From JAJRRA01 sp048636595 (GTDB taxonomy: Bacteria; Pseudomonadota; Gammaproteobacteria; Xanthomonadales; SZUA-36): 16,490 bases of DNA. The translations under genes and the position numbers were made by a program. Under the pieces are notes generated by a model. That model ran no database searches, was not told where the DNA came from, and was given only the letters and a program-made list of their open reading frames with translations. The stretch lies in assembly GCA_048636595.1 (NCBI GenBank), contig JAIVWI010000054.1, positions 1 to 16,490 of the forward strand. The letters run 5' to 3'. Shown here in pieces: positions 1-7,481 of this stretch (position 1 is its first letter; each line of letters starts with the position of its first letter).

Positions 1-1452
1 ACCCAGGATGTCGGACAGCACGGCAAAACGGTCGCCTTCCTTGATCAGGCCCATGGCGATACCGGCCACCGGCGCCTTGACAGGAACACCCGCATCCATC
101 AGCGACAGCGAAGTGCCGCAAACCGAAGCCATGGAACTCGAGCCATTTGACTCGGTAATTTCAGATACCACGCGCAGAACGTAAGGGAAATCTTCCTGGC
201 TTGGCAGTACCGCAGCAACACCGCGGCGTGCGAGGCGGCCGTGGCCGATCTCGCGGCGTTTGGGGCCGCTCATGAATCCGGTTTCGCCTACACAAAACGG
301 AGGGAAGTTGTAATGCAGCATGAACGGGTCTTTGTACTCGCCAGTAACCGCATCGATGATCTGTGCGTCACGCCCGGTACCCAGCGTGGTGGCCACAATG
401 GCTTGCGTCTCACCGCGGGTAAACAACGCTGAGCCATGAGCACGGGGCAATATGCCGCATTCCACCGAGATGGGACGCACCGTTGCCAGGTCGCGGCCAT
501 CAATGCGAGGATTACCGGAGAGAATGTGTTCGCGAACCAGGGTTTTCTCCAGCTTGGAAAACGCGCTGGAAACATCGCCTGCGGCCGGAGCGTTTTCGTC
601 TTCTTCGTCACAAAGCGAGTCAACTACTGCCTGCTTTGCGGCGCTGATGGCGTCGCGACGCTGCATTTTATCAGCGATAGCATATGCATCGGTCAGGCCC
701 TGCGTGGCTGCTGCGGCTACTTTCTCCCCCAGGGCTTCGTCGACAGTGGGGGCTTCCCAGTTCCAGTGTTCAACGCCGGCCTCTTCGGCCAGTTCGCGTA
801 CTGCCTGGACCACTGCGCGTGAAGCTTCGTGGCCAAAATTGACCGCGCCGAGCATGATGTCTTCCGACAGCAGGTCAGCTTCGGATTCGACCATCAGCAC
901 CGCGTTTTCAGTACCCGCAACCACCAGGTCCAATTTGGATTCTTTCAATTGCGTAGCAGTCGGGTTCAGCACGTATTCACCGTCGATGTAACCCACCCGG
1001 GCTGCACCAATCGGGCCGTTGAAGGGCATGCCGGAGAGTGCGATAGCCGCCGAAGTTCCGATCAATGCCGGAATATCGCCGTCAATTTCGGGGTTCGATG
1101 ACATCAGCGTGGCGATAATCTGGACTTCATTCATGAAACCCTTGGGGAACAGCGGCCGGATTGGGCGATCGATCAGGCGGCAGGTCAGCGTATCTTTTTC
1201 TGTCGGGCGCCCTTCGCGCTTGAAAAATCCACCAGGGACGCGGCCCGCGGCGTAAAATTTCTCCTGATAATTGACCGTTAAAGGAAAAAATGGACGACCG
1301 GGATCGGCTTCCTTCCGGCCTACCGCAGTCACCAGAACGACGGTGTCGCCCATGGATACCTTCACTGCTCCACCTGCCTGGCGGGCTATCTGCCCGGTTT
1401 CCAGAGTGACCTGATGTTCACCGTATTGAAAAGTCTTGGTAATTTTTTGCAC
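1..1452 (-). CDS. pnp: Polynucleotide phosphorylase (PNPase), 5' part, truncated by the window edge
   Basis: PNPase degrades RNA 3'-to-5' by phosphorolysis, releasing nucleoside diphosphates, and is a core partner of the RNase E degradosome in gammaproteobacteria. The reading frame was read by hand: a GTG start at 1452-1450 gives VQKITKTFQYGEHQVTLETG, the usual PNPase N-terminus. The AGGAA ribosome site lies 8 bases upstream, and an in-frame stop further upstream leaves no ATG alternative. The first RNase PH domain follows, with the family motif GRPTEKDTLTCRLIDRPIRP. The second RNase PH domain contains GRDLATVRPISVE and GTSLSLMDAGVPVKAPVAG. The frame stays open for 484 codons to the edge, ending in LSDILG, so the catalytic Asp pair (about 486 and 492 in E. 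coli) and the KH and S1 domains lie outside. It follows rpsO, as in E. coli. Confidence 0.97.
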   Translation of the reverse strand, partial: MQKITKTFQYGEHQVTLETGQIARQAGGAVKVSMGDTVVLVTAVGRKEADPGRPFFPLTVNYQEKFYAAGRVPGGFFKREGRPTEKDTLTCRLIDRPIRPLFPKGFMNEVQIIATLMSSNPEIDGDIPALIGTSAAIALSGMPFNGPIGAARVGYIDGEYVLNPTATQLKESKLDLVVAGTENAVLMVESEADLLSEDIMLGAVNFGHEASRAVVQAVRELAEEAGVEHWNWEAPTVDEALGEKVAAAATQGLTDAYAIADKMQRRDAISAAKQAVVDSLCDEEDENAPAAGDVSSAFSKLEKTLVREHILSGNPRIDGRDLATVRPISVECGILPRAHGSALFTRGETQAIVATTLGTGRDAQIIDAVTGEYKDPFMLHYNFPPFCVGETGFMSGPKRREIGHGRLARRGVAAVLPSQEDFPYVLRVVSEITESNGSSSMASVCGTSLSLMDAGVPVKAPVAGIAMGLIKEGDRFAVLSDILG

Positions 1453-1499
1453 GGGGCTATTTCCTGTATTTTGAATCGTTAAAAAACGGATACGCGAAA

Positions 1500-1528
1500 G
1501 CTCCGGCAGACGTTACATCTACCAGAGC
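1500..1528 (-). other. Stem-loop in the rpsO-pnp intergenic region
   Basis: On the minus strand an 11-base-pair stem (two G-T wobbles) with a 7-base loop lies between the rpsO stop and the pnp start; arms are at 1500-1510 and 1518-1528. A run of six T follows at 1486-1481, about 13 bases past the stem, which is too far for a canonical intrinsic terminator. In E. coli the rpsO-pnp gap holds a terminator, and the pnp leader holds an RNase III-cleaved hairpin through which PNPase autoregulates. This stem is the obvious candidate for one of these roles. That assignment is by position only. Confidence 0.5.
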
Positions 1529-1537
1529 GAAGGCCGT

Positions 1538-1570
1538 GTCGTGATGCAAATAGCCGTCGTGATACAAATA
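1538..1570. repeat. Tandem 15-base direct repeat just after rpsO
   Basis: Two copies of gtcgtgat(g/a)caaata lie at 1538-1552 and 1556-1570 (plus strand). They differ at one base and repeat with an 18-base period. The second copy ends one base before the rpsO stop codon. The cause is unknown: slippage duplication or a short binding-site repeat are both possible. Confidence 0.6.
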
Positions 1571-1571
1571 A

Positions 1572-1841
1572 TTAACGACGCAAGCCGAGACGCTTGATCA
1601 GGTCACGATAACGCTCGATGTCTTTCTTTTTCAGGTAATCGAGCAGGCTGCGACGCTGGTTCACCATGTGCAGCAGTCCGCGGCGTGAGTGGTGATCGCC
1701 TTTATGGGCCTTGAAATGGTCGGTAAGGTATTGAATACGACCGGTCAGTAACGCCACCTGGACTTCCGGAGAGCCGGTATCATTTTCTGAACGAGCGTAG
1801 TCGCTTACTATCTTTGCTTTTGCTTCTGCATCAAAAGACAT
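1572..1841 (-). CDS. rpsO: 30S ribosomal protein S15
   Basis: S15 is a primary 16S rRNA-binding protein that organises the central domain of the 30S subunit at the three-way junction of helices 20-22. The 89 residues match the usual family length. Visible hallmarks are the N-terminal helix with SENDTGSPEVQVALLTGRI, the LTDHFKAHKGDHHSRRGLL loop that contacts rRNA, and the C-terminal YRDLIKRLGLRR. The ATG start is preceded by a purine-rich GGAGAAGGA ribosome site. The gene sits between truB and pnp as in E. coli but has 201 bases in front of it with a candidate promoter and a foldable leader, so it is probably transcribed partly on its own. In E. coli, S15 represses its own translation; the leader here may do the same. 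Confidence 0.98.
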   Translation of the reverse strand: MSFDAEAKAKIVSDYARSENDTGSPEVQVALLTGRIQYLTDHFKAHKGDHHSRRGLLHMVNQRRSLLDYLKKKDIERYRDLIKRLGLRR

Positions 1842-1866
1842 GGTTCCTTCTCCATATCTAGAGCCG

Positions 1867-1932
1867 CGAAGTCTTTGGAAAAACCCGCCAGGTCATAAGA
1901 CCGGGCAAATTTGGGTCTTTGCAAAAACTTCG
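1867..1932 (-). promoter_or_regulatory. Foldable rpsO 5' leader, candidate S15 autoregulatory element
   Basis: Between the candidate rpsO promoter and the start codon, minus-strand segments 1932-1923 and 1876-1867 form a 10-base-pair stem (one G-T). Inside it there are two mutually exclusive hairpins. One pairs 1919-1914 with 1902-1897 (AAGACC/GGTCTT). The other pairs 1902-1899 with 1894-1891 (GGTC/GACC) and can be extended by a GGG/CCC pairing (1905-1903 with 1886-1884, read as CCC/GGG on the minus strand). The outer stem ends about 25 bases before the ATG. S15-controlled leaders are known in several bacteria and differ in fold. The pairing is seen in the sequence; S15 binding is inference. 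Confidence 0.45.
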
Positions 1933-1956
1933 AAGCCCCGGTTAAGTCAGCCGCAC

Positions 1957-1985
1957 ATTCTAATGCGGTAACACTCTTCAAACAA
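1957..1985 (-). promoter_or_regulatory. Candidate sigma-70 promoter of rpsO
   Basis: On the minus strand TTGTTT (1985-1980) and TAGAAT (1962-1957) are separated by exactly 17 bases. The -10 matches the consensus at 5 of 6 positions and the -35 at 3 of 6. Transcription would start near 1950, giving a leader of roughly 110 bases before the rpsO ATG. An rpsO-proximal promoter is known at the same place in E. coli. Confidence 0.5.
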
Positions 1986-2008
1986 GGTTTATTTTACCAG
2001 ATTTGTAT

Positions 2009-2048
2009 CTGTAAGAGGTCGCCTTCGGCCGCAAGCGACCTCTTACAG
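2009..2048 (-). other. Perfect 14-base-pair inverted repeat over the truB stop codon
   Basis: The arms 2009-2022 and 2035-2048 are exact reverse complements (ctgtaagaggtcgc and its complement) separated by 12 bases. The truB TAA (2045-2043) lies inside one arm. The stem is long and GC-rich enough to be very stable in RNA, but on the minus strand it is followed by ATACAAATCTGG and on the plus strand by tataaaca, so neither direction has a U tract. It may block 3' exonucleases or mark a processing site between truB and rpsO. It could also be a partial terminator. Confidence 0.6.
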
Positions 2049-2939
2049 TATAAACAGGCGTTTGGGGTGAACCTTGTGGTCGTCGCGTACTTCGCCCAGG
2101 CCAAGTATTTCACCACTCCGTGCGTAAACCCTGACATTGCCTGGCTGTGTGTCCTGGGCGGGTGCCGGATTGCCGTGGGTGAACCTCACTCGATCTTCGC
2201 CACTGAGTTCAACCACAGGCCAGGCTTCCAGCCCCGTGTCCAGAGGCAGTAACAGCGAGTCCTGTTGCCCCGCTTCGGTTGCCTTCTCCAGTTCTTCGAG
2301 ACTGATCATGTCTTCTTCATGAAACGGTTCCACATCCAGCCTGCGCAAGGCCTGAAGGTGCGCACAGGTTCCCAGTTTTTCAGCGATATCCTCGGCCAGC
2401 GTGCGCACGTAAGTTCCCTTGGAGCAATGTACGCTAAAAACCAGCATGGGCGTTTCCCATTCGATCAATTTCAACTCATGAATGTTTACGCTACGGGACT
2501 TTCGCTCTACTTCTTTGCCGGCACGAGCGAGTTTATACAGCGGTTGGCCCTGGTGCTTCAGGGCTGAATACATGGGAGGAACCTGCTCAATTGCGCCACG
2601 GAAGGACTCGAATGCTGCATCAATAGCCCTTGGTGTAAGAGCGGGTACAGGCATTTCGGTTACGACATCACCCTCGGTATCCCCGGTCGCCGTGGCTTGA
2701 CCGAGCCGCGCCGTTGCCAGGTAACGTTTTGAGGCCTCCAGCATGAATCCGGCGGTCTTGCTGGCCTCACCAAGACAGATGGGCAGCATGCCGGTTGCAA
2801 AAGGATCGAGGCTGCCGGTATGGCCTGCCTTACGGGCAGTAAACAGCCACTTTACTTTTTGCACGGCCTGGCTGGATGAATATCCAGGCGGTTTGTCCAA
2901 CAGGATGATTCCATGGATATCCCTGCCTTTTCTGCGCAC
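2043..2939 (-). CDS. truB: tRNA pseudouridine(55) synthase TruB
   Basis: TruB isomerises U55 in the T-loop of nearly all tRNAs to pseudouridine. The 298-residue protein carries DIHGIILLDKPPGYSS at the N-terminus and the catalytic motif KAGHTGSLDPFATGMLPIC with nucleophile Asp45. It also has the substrate-binding segment VPPMYSALKHQGQPLYKLAR and the CSKGTYVRTLAEDI motif. A C-terminal PUA-type region (from about residue 250) ends in KVHPKRLFIL. The start is GTG at 2939-2937, two bases after the rbfA stop. An in-frame TGA a few codons upstream excludes an earlier start, and the ribosome site is weak, so translation is probably coupled to rbfA. The stop codon is inside a strong inverted repeat. 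Confidence 0.97.
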   Translation of the reverse strand: MRRKGRDIHGIILLDKPPGYSSSQAVQKVKWLFTARKAGHTGSLDPFATGMLPICLGEASKTAGFMLEASKRYLATARLGQATATGDTEGDVVTEMPVPALTPRAIDAAFESFRGAIEQVPPMYSALKHQGQPLYKLARAGKEVERKSRSVNIHELKLIEWETPMLVFSVHCSKGTYVRTLAEDIAEKLGTCAHLQALRRLDVEPFHEEDMISLEELEKATEAGQQDSLLLPLDTGLEAWPVVELSGEDRVRFTHGNPAPAQDTQPGNVRVYARSGEILGLGEVRDDHKVHPKRLFIL

Positions 2940-2941
2940 GG

Positions 2942-3319
2942 CTAGGTCTCATCGTTTTGATCATGTTCGCGATCGGAGGTCACGGCCGCCTCAATCAGAC
3001 TGTCCATACGCAGCCCGGTTTCCACCGAAGCATCATGATGAAAATGCAGTTCGGGTACTGAACGAATCCGCATTTCCTGGCTGAGGCGGCTGCGCAGGAA
3101 CCCCGCGGCTCTTTTGAGCGCCTTCAGACTGGAAGCTGCCTTATCCGTCTCAAACACGGTGATAAAAACTTTCGCGTGGGCCAGATCACGGGTTACCTCG
3201 ACATCAGAGAGACCGATGAATCCCACTTCCGGATCTTTCAACTCCATCTGGATCAGCTTGGCCAACTCCCGTCGAAGAGAACCGGCTACACGCTCTGACC
3301 TGTTGAATTCACGGGGCAT
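2942..3319 (-). CDS. rbfA: 30S ribosome-binding factor A
   Basis: RbfA is a small KH-fold protein that binds the immature 30S subunit near helix 1 of 16S rRNA and helps late maturation and cold adaptation. The 125 residues begin MPREFNRSERVAGSLRREL and contain the family core QMELKDPEVGFIGLSDVEVT followed by RDLAHAKVFITVF. Later comes LRSRLSQEMRIRSVPELHF and a short acidic tail. The ATG at 3319 has GGGAG seven bases upstream. It lies 11 bases after infB and 2 bases before truB, in the order known from E. coli. Nothing is odd in length or composition. Confidence 0.97.
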   Translation of the reverse strand: MPREFNRSERVAGSLRRELAKLIQMELKDPEVGFIGLSDVEVTRDLAHAKVFITVFETDKAASSLKALKRAAGFLRSRLSQEMRIRSVPELHFHHDASVETGLRMDSLIEAAVTSDREHDQNDET

Positions 3320-3330
3320 TTCCTGGCTCC

Positions 3331-5880
3331 CTACAAGGTCCTGGCCACTTCGATGCGCTCAAAGCACTCGATATGGTCTTTAGGCTTGATGTCGTTATAC
3401 ATCTTCACGCCGATACCGCATTCCGTACCGGACTGGACTTCCTTAACATCGTCCTTGAAACGCCGCAGTGATTCCAATTCGCCTTCAAAGATAACGACAT
3501 TGTCGCGCAGCACGCGAATCGGGTTATGGCGCTTGACCGTCCCTTCCACTACCAGGCAACCCGCAATGGCGCCCAGCCTGGATGAACGGAAAACATCTTT
3601 GACTTCGGCAAGGCCAATGATCTGTTCCCTGATCTCGGTTCCCAACATGCCGGAAATTGCTTTCTTCACTTCGTCAATCGCATCGTAGATGACGCTGTAA
3701 TAGTGAAGGTCCAGTTCATGTTCCTGGATGACTTTGCGGGCTGATGCATCCGCACGCACATTGAAACCGATGATGATGGCATTGGAGGCCTGGGCGAGCG
3801 AGGCATCGTTCTCGGTAATGGCGCCGACGCCCGAAGCAACAATGGTGACTTCCACGTCATCGTTACTGAGCCTGGTCAGCGCGTCACGCAAGGCTTCCAC
3901 ACTGCCCTGTACATCCGCGCGGATCAACAGGTTGACCGTGGTTTGTTCTTCCTTACCCATATGTTCGAACAGGTTCTGCAGCTTGGCGGCCTGCTGACGG
4001 GCCAGCCTGCTTTCACGTTGCCGGTCTTTCCTTTGGGACGCCGCTTCCCTGGCTTTACGCTCGTTGGCGACAGCCAGAAATTCATCGCCGGCCATGGGAA
4101 CACCGGAGAGCCCCTGCACCATGACAGGCATCGAGGGACCGGCAGACTGGATAGTGTCCCCCTGCTGATCGAACATGGCGCGTACGCGCCCGTATTCCTG
4201 GCCGGCCAGGATCATGTCACCGCGTTTCAGAGTGCCCTGCTGGATCAACAACGTGGCGATGGGGCCACGGCCCTTGTCCAGGCTGGCCTCGACCACGACA
4301 CCCCGCGCCTGCGCGTCCTCAACTGCCTTGAGTTCCATGACCTCGGCTTGCAGCAGGATGCTTTCCAGCAATTCGTCAATCCCTTCACCCGTTTTAGCGG
4401 AAACGTTCACAAAGATATCTTCACCACCCCAGTCTTCGGGAATGACTTCTTCCTTGGACAACTCGGTGCGCACACGGTCGGGATCTGCATCGGGCTTGTC
4501 GATTTTGTTTACCGCCACGATGATCGGCGTATTGGCCGCCCTGGCGTGATGGATGGCTTCCTTGGTCTGGGGCATAACGCCATCTTCCGCCGCCACGACC
4601 AGGATCACTATATCCGTGGCCTGCGCACCGCGGGCGCGCATGGAGGTGAAGGCCGCGTGGCCCGGTGTATCGAGAAATGTGACCATGCCGCGATCGGTAT
4701 TTACACTATAGGCGCCGATATGCTGCGTAATTCCACCCGCCTCTGAGTCTGCAACCTGTGATTTGCGAATGTAATCCAGTAATGAGGTTTTGCCGTGGTC
4801 CACGTGACCCATCACGGTTACCACCGGCGGACGAGTAACGGTTTCGCCGGTGACATCTTCAACCTCGACCATCAATTGGCTTTCCACGTCTTTATCTTCA
4901 GCCAGTTTGGCCGTGTGACCCATTTCCTCGACCACGAGGATCGCGGTGTCCTGGTCCAGGGGCTGATTGATGGTTACCATCATCCCCATCTGCATCAGAA
5001 CCTTGATCACCTCACCGGCTTTGACTGCCATCAATTTGGCCAGGTCGGCAACGGTAATGGCTTCGGGAACCGCTATTTCACGGGTAACCGGCGCGGTGGG
5101 ACGTGAGAACCCATGCTCTGAAGGCTGCGAAGAAGTCCGCCGCACGCGACTGCCGGGTTTACGGCGCCGTGCAGCCGCGCCACCGGCGACATGCAGCTCT
5201 TTACGGCCATAGCGGGTGGTTGGCCTGGCTTTTGCCCTGGATTTTTCCTGATCACGCCGGCGCTGTTCCTCAGCCACTTTGCGGGCTCGATCTTCTTCCC
5301 GTTTGCGCTCCTCATCTTCTGCTTGCCGTTTCGCGGCATCCTGCTGAACCCGTTCCTCGGCCTCTTTGCGTGACTGCGCCTCAGCTTCCTTACGAGACAC
5401 CTCTTCAGCTGCTTTGCGTTCTGCTTCCTCTTTTGCCTGGCTTGCCTTCTCGACAATTTCCTGGCGCGCTTTTTCTTCAGCCTCGCGCTGGATGCGAGAC
5501 TCCTCCAGAATTCTCCTGGCCTCCTCGCGATCGGCGTCATCGGTGCCCAGTTGCGCCTGTACGACTTCACGTTTGACATAAGTCCGGCGTTTGCGCACTT
5601 CGACATTGACCGTCCGCGTGGATGCCCTGGGGCCACTGCCGGCTACACGCAGCTCGCTGACTGTTTTCCGTTTCAGCGTCACCTTGCGCGGCGCCGTGGC
5701 ATCGGTTTCCATCTTGCCGTGACTTGCCCGCAAATACGCCAGCAATTTCTTCTTGTCATCGTTGGAAACCGCGTCATCTCCGCTGCTGCCTTCAATGCCG
5801 GCTTTACTGAGTTGCACCAGCAATTTGCTGACGTCAACGCCAAGCACTTCGGCTAATTGGGAAACGGTTACGTTAGACAT
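3331..5880 (-). CDS. infB: Translation initiation factor IF-2
   Basis: IF2 is the GTPase that brings fMet-tRNA to the 30S P site and promotes 50S joining. The 849-residue protein has the long gammaproteobacterial layout. An IF2_N subdomain (about 1-50) is followed by a highly charged Glu/Lys/Arg/Ala segment (about 115-215) predicted to be a long helix, and a second IF2_N region (about 275-325). The G domain shows G1 GHVDHGKT at 358-365, G2 GGITQHIGAY at 382-391, G3 DTPGH at 404-408, G4 NKID at 458-461 and G5 SAK at 494-496. Domains II-IV follow, ending GVKMYNDIKPKDHIECFERI. The ATG at 5880 has a perfect AAGGAG six bases upstream. E. coli infB makes shorter isoforms from internal starts; I did not identify equivalents here. 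Confidence 0.98.
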   Translation of the reverse strand: MSNVTVSQLAEVLGVDVSKLLVQLSKAGIEGSSGDDAVSNDDKKKLLAYLRASHGKMETDATAPRKVTLKRKTVSELRVAGSGPRASTRTVNVEVRKRRTYVKREVVQAQLGTDDADREEARRILEESRIQREAEEKARQEIVEKASQAKEEAERKAAEEVSRKEAEAQSRKEAEERVQQDAAKRQAEDEERKREEDRARKVAEEQRRRDQEKSRAKARPTTRYGRKELHVAGGAAARRRKPGSRVRRTSSQPSEHGFSRPTAPVTREIAVPEAITVADLAKLMAVKAGEVIKVLMQMGMMVTINQPLDQDTAILVVEEMGHTAKLAEDKDVESQLMVEVEDVTGETVTRPPVVTVMGHVDHGKTSLLDYIRKSQVADSEAGGITQHIGAYSVNTDRGMVTFLDTPGHAAFTSMRARGAQATDIVILVVAAEDGVMPQTKEAIHHARAANTPIIVAVNKIDKPDADPDRVRTELSKEEVIPEDWGGEDIFVNVSAKTGEGIDELLESILLQAEVMELKAVEDAQARGVVVEASLDKGRGPIATLLIQQGTLKRGDMILAGQEYGRVRAMFDQQGDTIQSAGPSMPVMVQGLSGVPMAGDEFLAVANERKAREAASQRKDRQRESRLARQQAAKLQNLFEHMGKEEQTTVNLLIRADVQGSVEALRDALTRLSNDDVEVTIVASGVGAITENDASLAQASNAIIIGFNVRADASARKVIQEHELDLHYYSVIYDAIDEVKKAISGMLGTEIREQIIGLAEVKDVFRSSRLGAIAGCLVVEGTVKRHNPIRVLRDNVVIFEGELESLRRFKDDVKEVQSGTECGIGVKMYNDIKPKDHIECFERIEVARTL

Positions 5881-5886
5881 AGTCTG

Positions 5887-5892
5887 CTCCTT
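5887..5892 (-). promoter_or_regulatory. Strong ribosome binding site of infB
   Basis: AAGGAG on the minus strand, six bases before the infB ATG and within the 58-base nusA-infB gap. It is the strongest Shine-Dalgarno match in the rimP-truB cluster and suggests that IF2 is translated independently of nusA at high level. Confidence 0.75.
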
Positions 5893-5938
5893 ACTGAACT
5901 GCTGGTACTGTCTGCCATCGAATGAATGATCGCGCCGG

Positions 5939-7432
5939 TCACTCTTCTTCGGCGAACCACGGCGCCCTTGCGGCCATGATCAGTTCAGCTGCTTCTTCGT
6001 CGCTTATTTCATCAATTTCCTGGAGTTCATCAACCGACAACTCCGCCAGATCTTCCTGGGTACGCAAGCCCTTGGCGGCCAGGCGGTAGGCGAGGCGTTC
6101 AGTCATGCCTTCCAGATCCATCAGGTCTTCCTGGGGGCGGTTCTCGTCGAGCACTTCTTCCTTCGCGATCAACTGGGTCAGAAGCGCATCGCGCGCACGA
6201 CGCCGGATCTCGGTAACAATATCTTCATCGAACTCTTCAATTTCGAGCAACTCCGATTCCGGCACGTAAGCGACTTCCTCGATATTGCTGAACCCTTCCT
6301 GGACCAGGATATTGGCGACGTCTTCACCCACATCCAGGTGCTGCATAAAGCGATCGAGGATTTTCTTTGATTCCTCTTCGCCCTTCTCTTCTGCCTGCTC
6401 AAGGGTAAGGACATTTAATTCCCAGCCGCTCAATTCACTGGCCAGGCGGACGTTTTGGCCGCCACGGCCAATGGCCTGGGAGAGGTTCGACTCTTCTACC
6501 GCTACATCCATTGTCTGGCTTTCTTCATCAACAACGATGGAAGCAACTTCGGCCGGCGCCATCGCATTGATCACGAACTGGGCCGGGTTTTCATCCCACA
6601 GGATGATGTCGATACGCTCACCCGCCAGCTCATTGGACACGGCCTGGACCCGTGAGCCCCGCATGCCGACACAAGCGCCTATCGGGTCGGTTCGCCGATC
6701 ATTGGAGCGTACGGCGATTTTGGCCCTGCGTCCGGAGTCACGCGCACCACCCATTATAGAGATCAGGTCCTGGCCGATTTCAGGGACTTCCAGTTCGAAC
6801 AGGGCAACCAGGAATTCCACGGCGGTCCGGCTGGCGAACAACTGTGGTCCGCGCGGTTCGGCCTTGACTTCATACAGGTAGGCGCGCAGACGCTCGCCAG
6901 GCCGCACAGTTTCGCCCTGGATCATCTGGCGCTGGGAAATGAAGGCTTCGGCATTACCACCCAGGTCCAGGTAAACATTTCCACGCTCGATCCGTTTTAC
7001 GATACCGTTCACCATTTCGCCGGCGCGATCCGCGTAAGCCTCGACCACCAGTGCCCTCTCGGCTTCACGTACACGCTGGACGATGACCTGTTTGGCTGTC
7101 TGCGCTGCAATCCTGCCGAATTCAGCATTGGCCATCGGTTCCTCTATATAGGCGCCGACTTCAATTTCAGGATTGGTCTCCCTGGCGTCTTTCAGAAACA
7201 CCTGGGCTTCTTCAAACTCCATTTCCGCATCGTCATCGAGCACTTCCCAGCGGCGGAAGGTCTCGTATTCGCCGGTTTGACGATCAATTTCTACGCGCAC
7301 ATCGCGCTCTTCAACACTGAGTTTTCTCGCGGCTGACGCCAGGGCAGCTTCCAGTGCTCCGAAGATCACATCCTTGCTGACGCCTTTCTCATTGGATACC
7401 GCATCCACAACCAACAGAATTTCTTTGCTCAT
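5939..7432 (-). CDS. nusA: Transcription termination/antitermination factor NusA
   Basis: NusA binds RNA polymerase and nascent RNA and tunes pausing, intrinsic termination and rRNA antitermination. The chosen start MSKEILLVVDAVSNEKGVSK gives 497 residues, close to E. coli (495). A longer open frame upstream (to 7567) runs through the end of rimP and has no family similarity. Domains in order are the polymerase-binding N-terminal domain (about 1-130, with FRRWEV), S1 (about 138-200, GIVKRIERGNVYLDLG), KH1 with VGMRGSRVQAVSNEL (GMRG at 256-259), and KH2 with IGRGGQNVRLASELSGWELN (321-340). Two acidic helix-hairpin-helix repeats (about 365-420 and 437-490) are the type that binds the polymerase alpha C-terminal domain in E. 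coli and N in lambda. The ribosome site is only moderate (GAGAG). Confidence 0.98.
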   Translation of the reverse strand: MSKEILLVVDAVSNEKGVSKDVIFGALEAALASAARKLSVEERDVRVEIDRQTGEYETFRRWEVLDDDAEMEFEEAQVFLKDARETNPEIEVGAYIEEPMANAEFGRIAAQTAKQVIVQRVREAERALVVEAYADRAGEMVNGIVKRIERGNVYLDLGGNAEAFISQRQMIQGETVRPGERLRAYLYEVKAEPRGPQLFASRTAVEFLVALFELEVPEIGQDLISIMGGARDSGRRAKIAVRSNDRRTDPIGACVGMRGSRVQAVSNELAGERIDIILWDENPAQFVINAMAPAEVASIVVDEESQTMDVAVEESNLSQAIGRGGQNVRLASELSGWELNVLTLEQAEEKGEEESKKILDRFMQHLDVGEDVANILVQEGFSNIEEVAYVPESELLEIEEFDEDIVTEIRRRARDALLTQLIAKEEVLDENRPQEDLMDLEGMTERLAYRLAAKGLRTQEDLAELSVDELQEIDEISDEEAAELIMAARAPWFAEEE

Positions 7433-7481
7433 CGTGCTATTTCTCTCTGTCCTGAACTGTTTCCTGACCGCAAATCTGTGA

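Noticed and set aside
436..991. Two overlapping plus-strand open frames of 128 and 179 codons
   Set aside because: They lie antisense to the RNase PH and linker part of pnp, overlap each other, and show no known protein pattern.
2009..2048. Calling the truB-end inverted repeat an intrinsic terminator
   Set aside because: Neither strand has a T run after the stem, so only a stable hairpin is claimed.
3943..4746. A 267-codon open frame on the plus strand opposite infB
   Set aside because: It is antisense to the conserved GTPase domain of IF2. Its His/Gly/Asp-rich composition is what a reverse-frame shadow of a GC-rich gene gives, and there is no recognisable family or ribosome site.
5245..5540. 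Glu/Lys/Arg-rich repeat-like stretch in infB as a possible inserted element
   Set aside because: A charged helical linker at this position is normal in long gammaproteobacterial IF2; the frame is intact on both sides.
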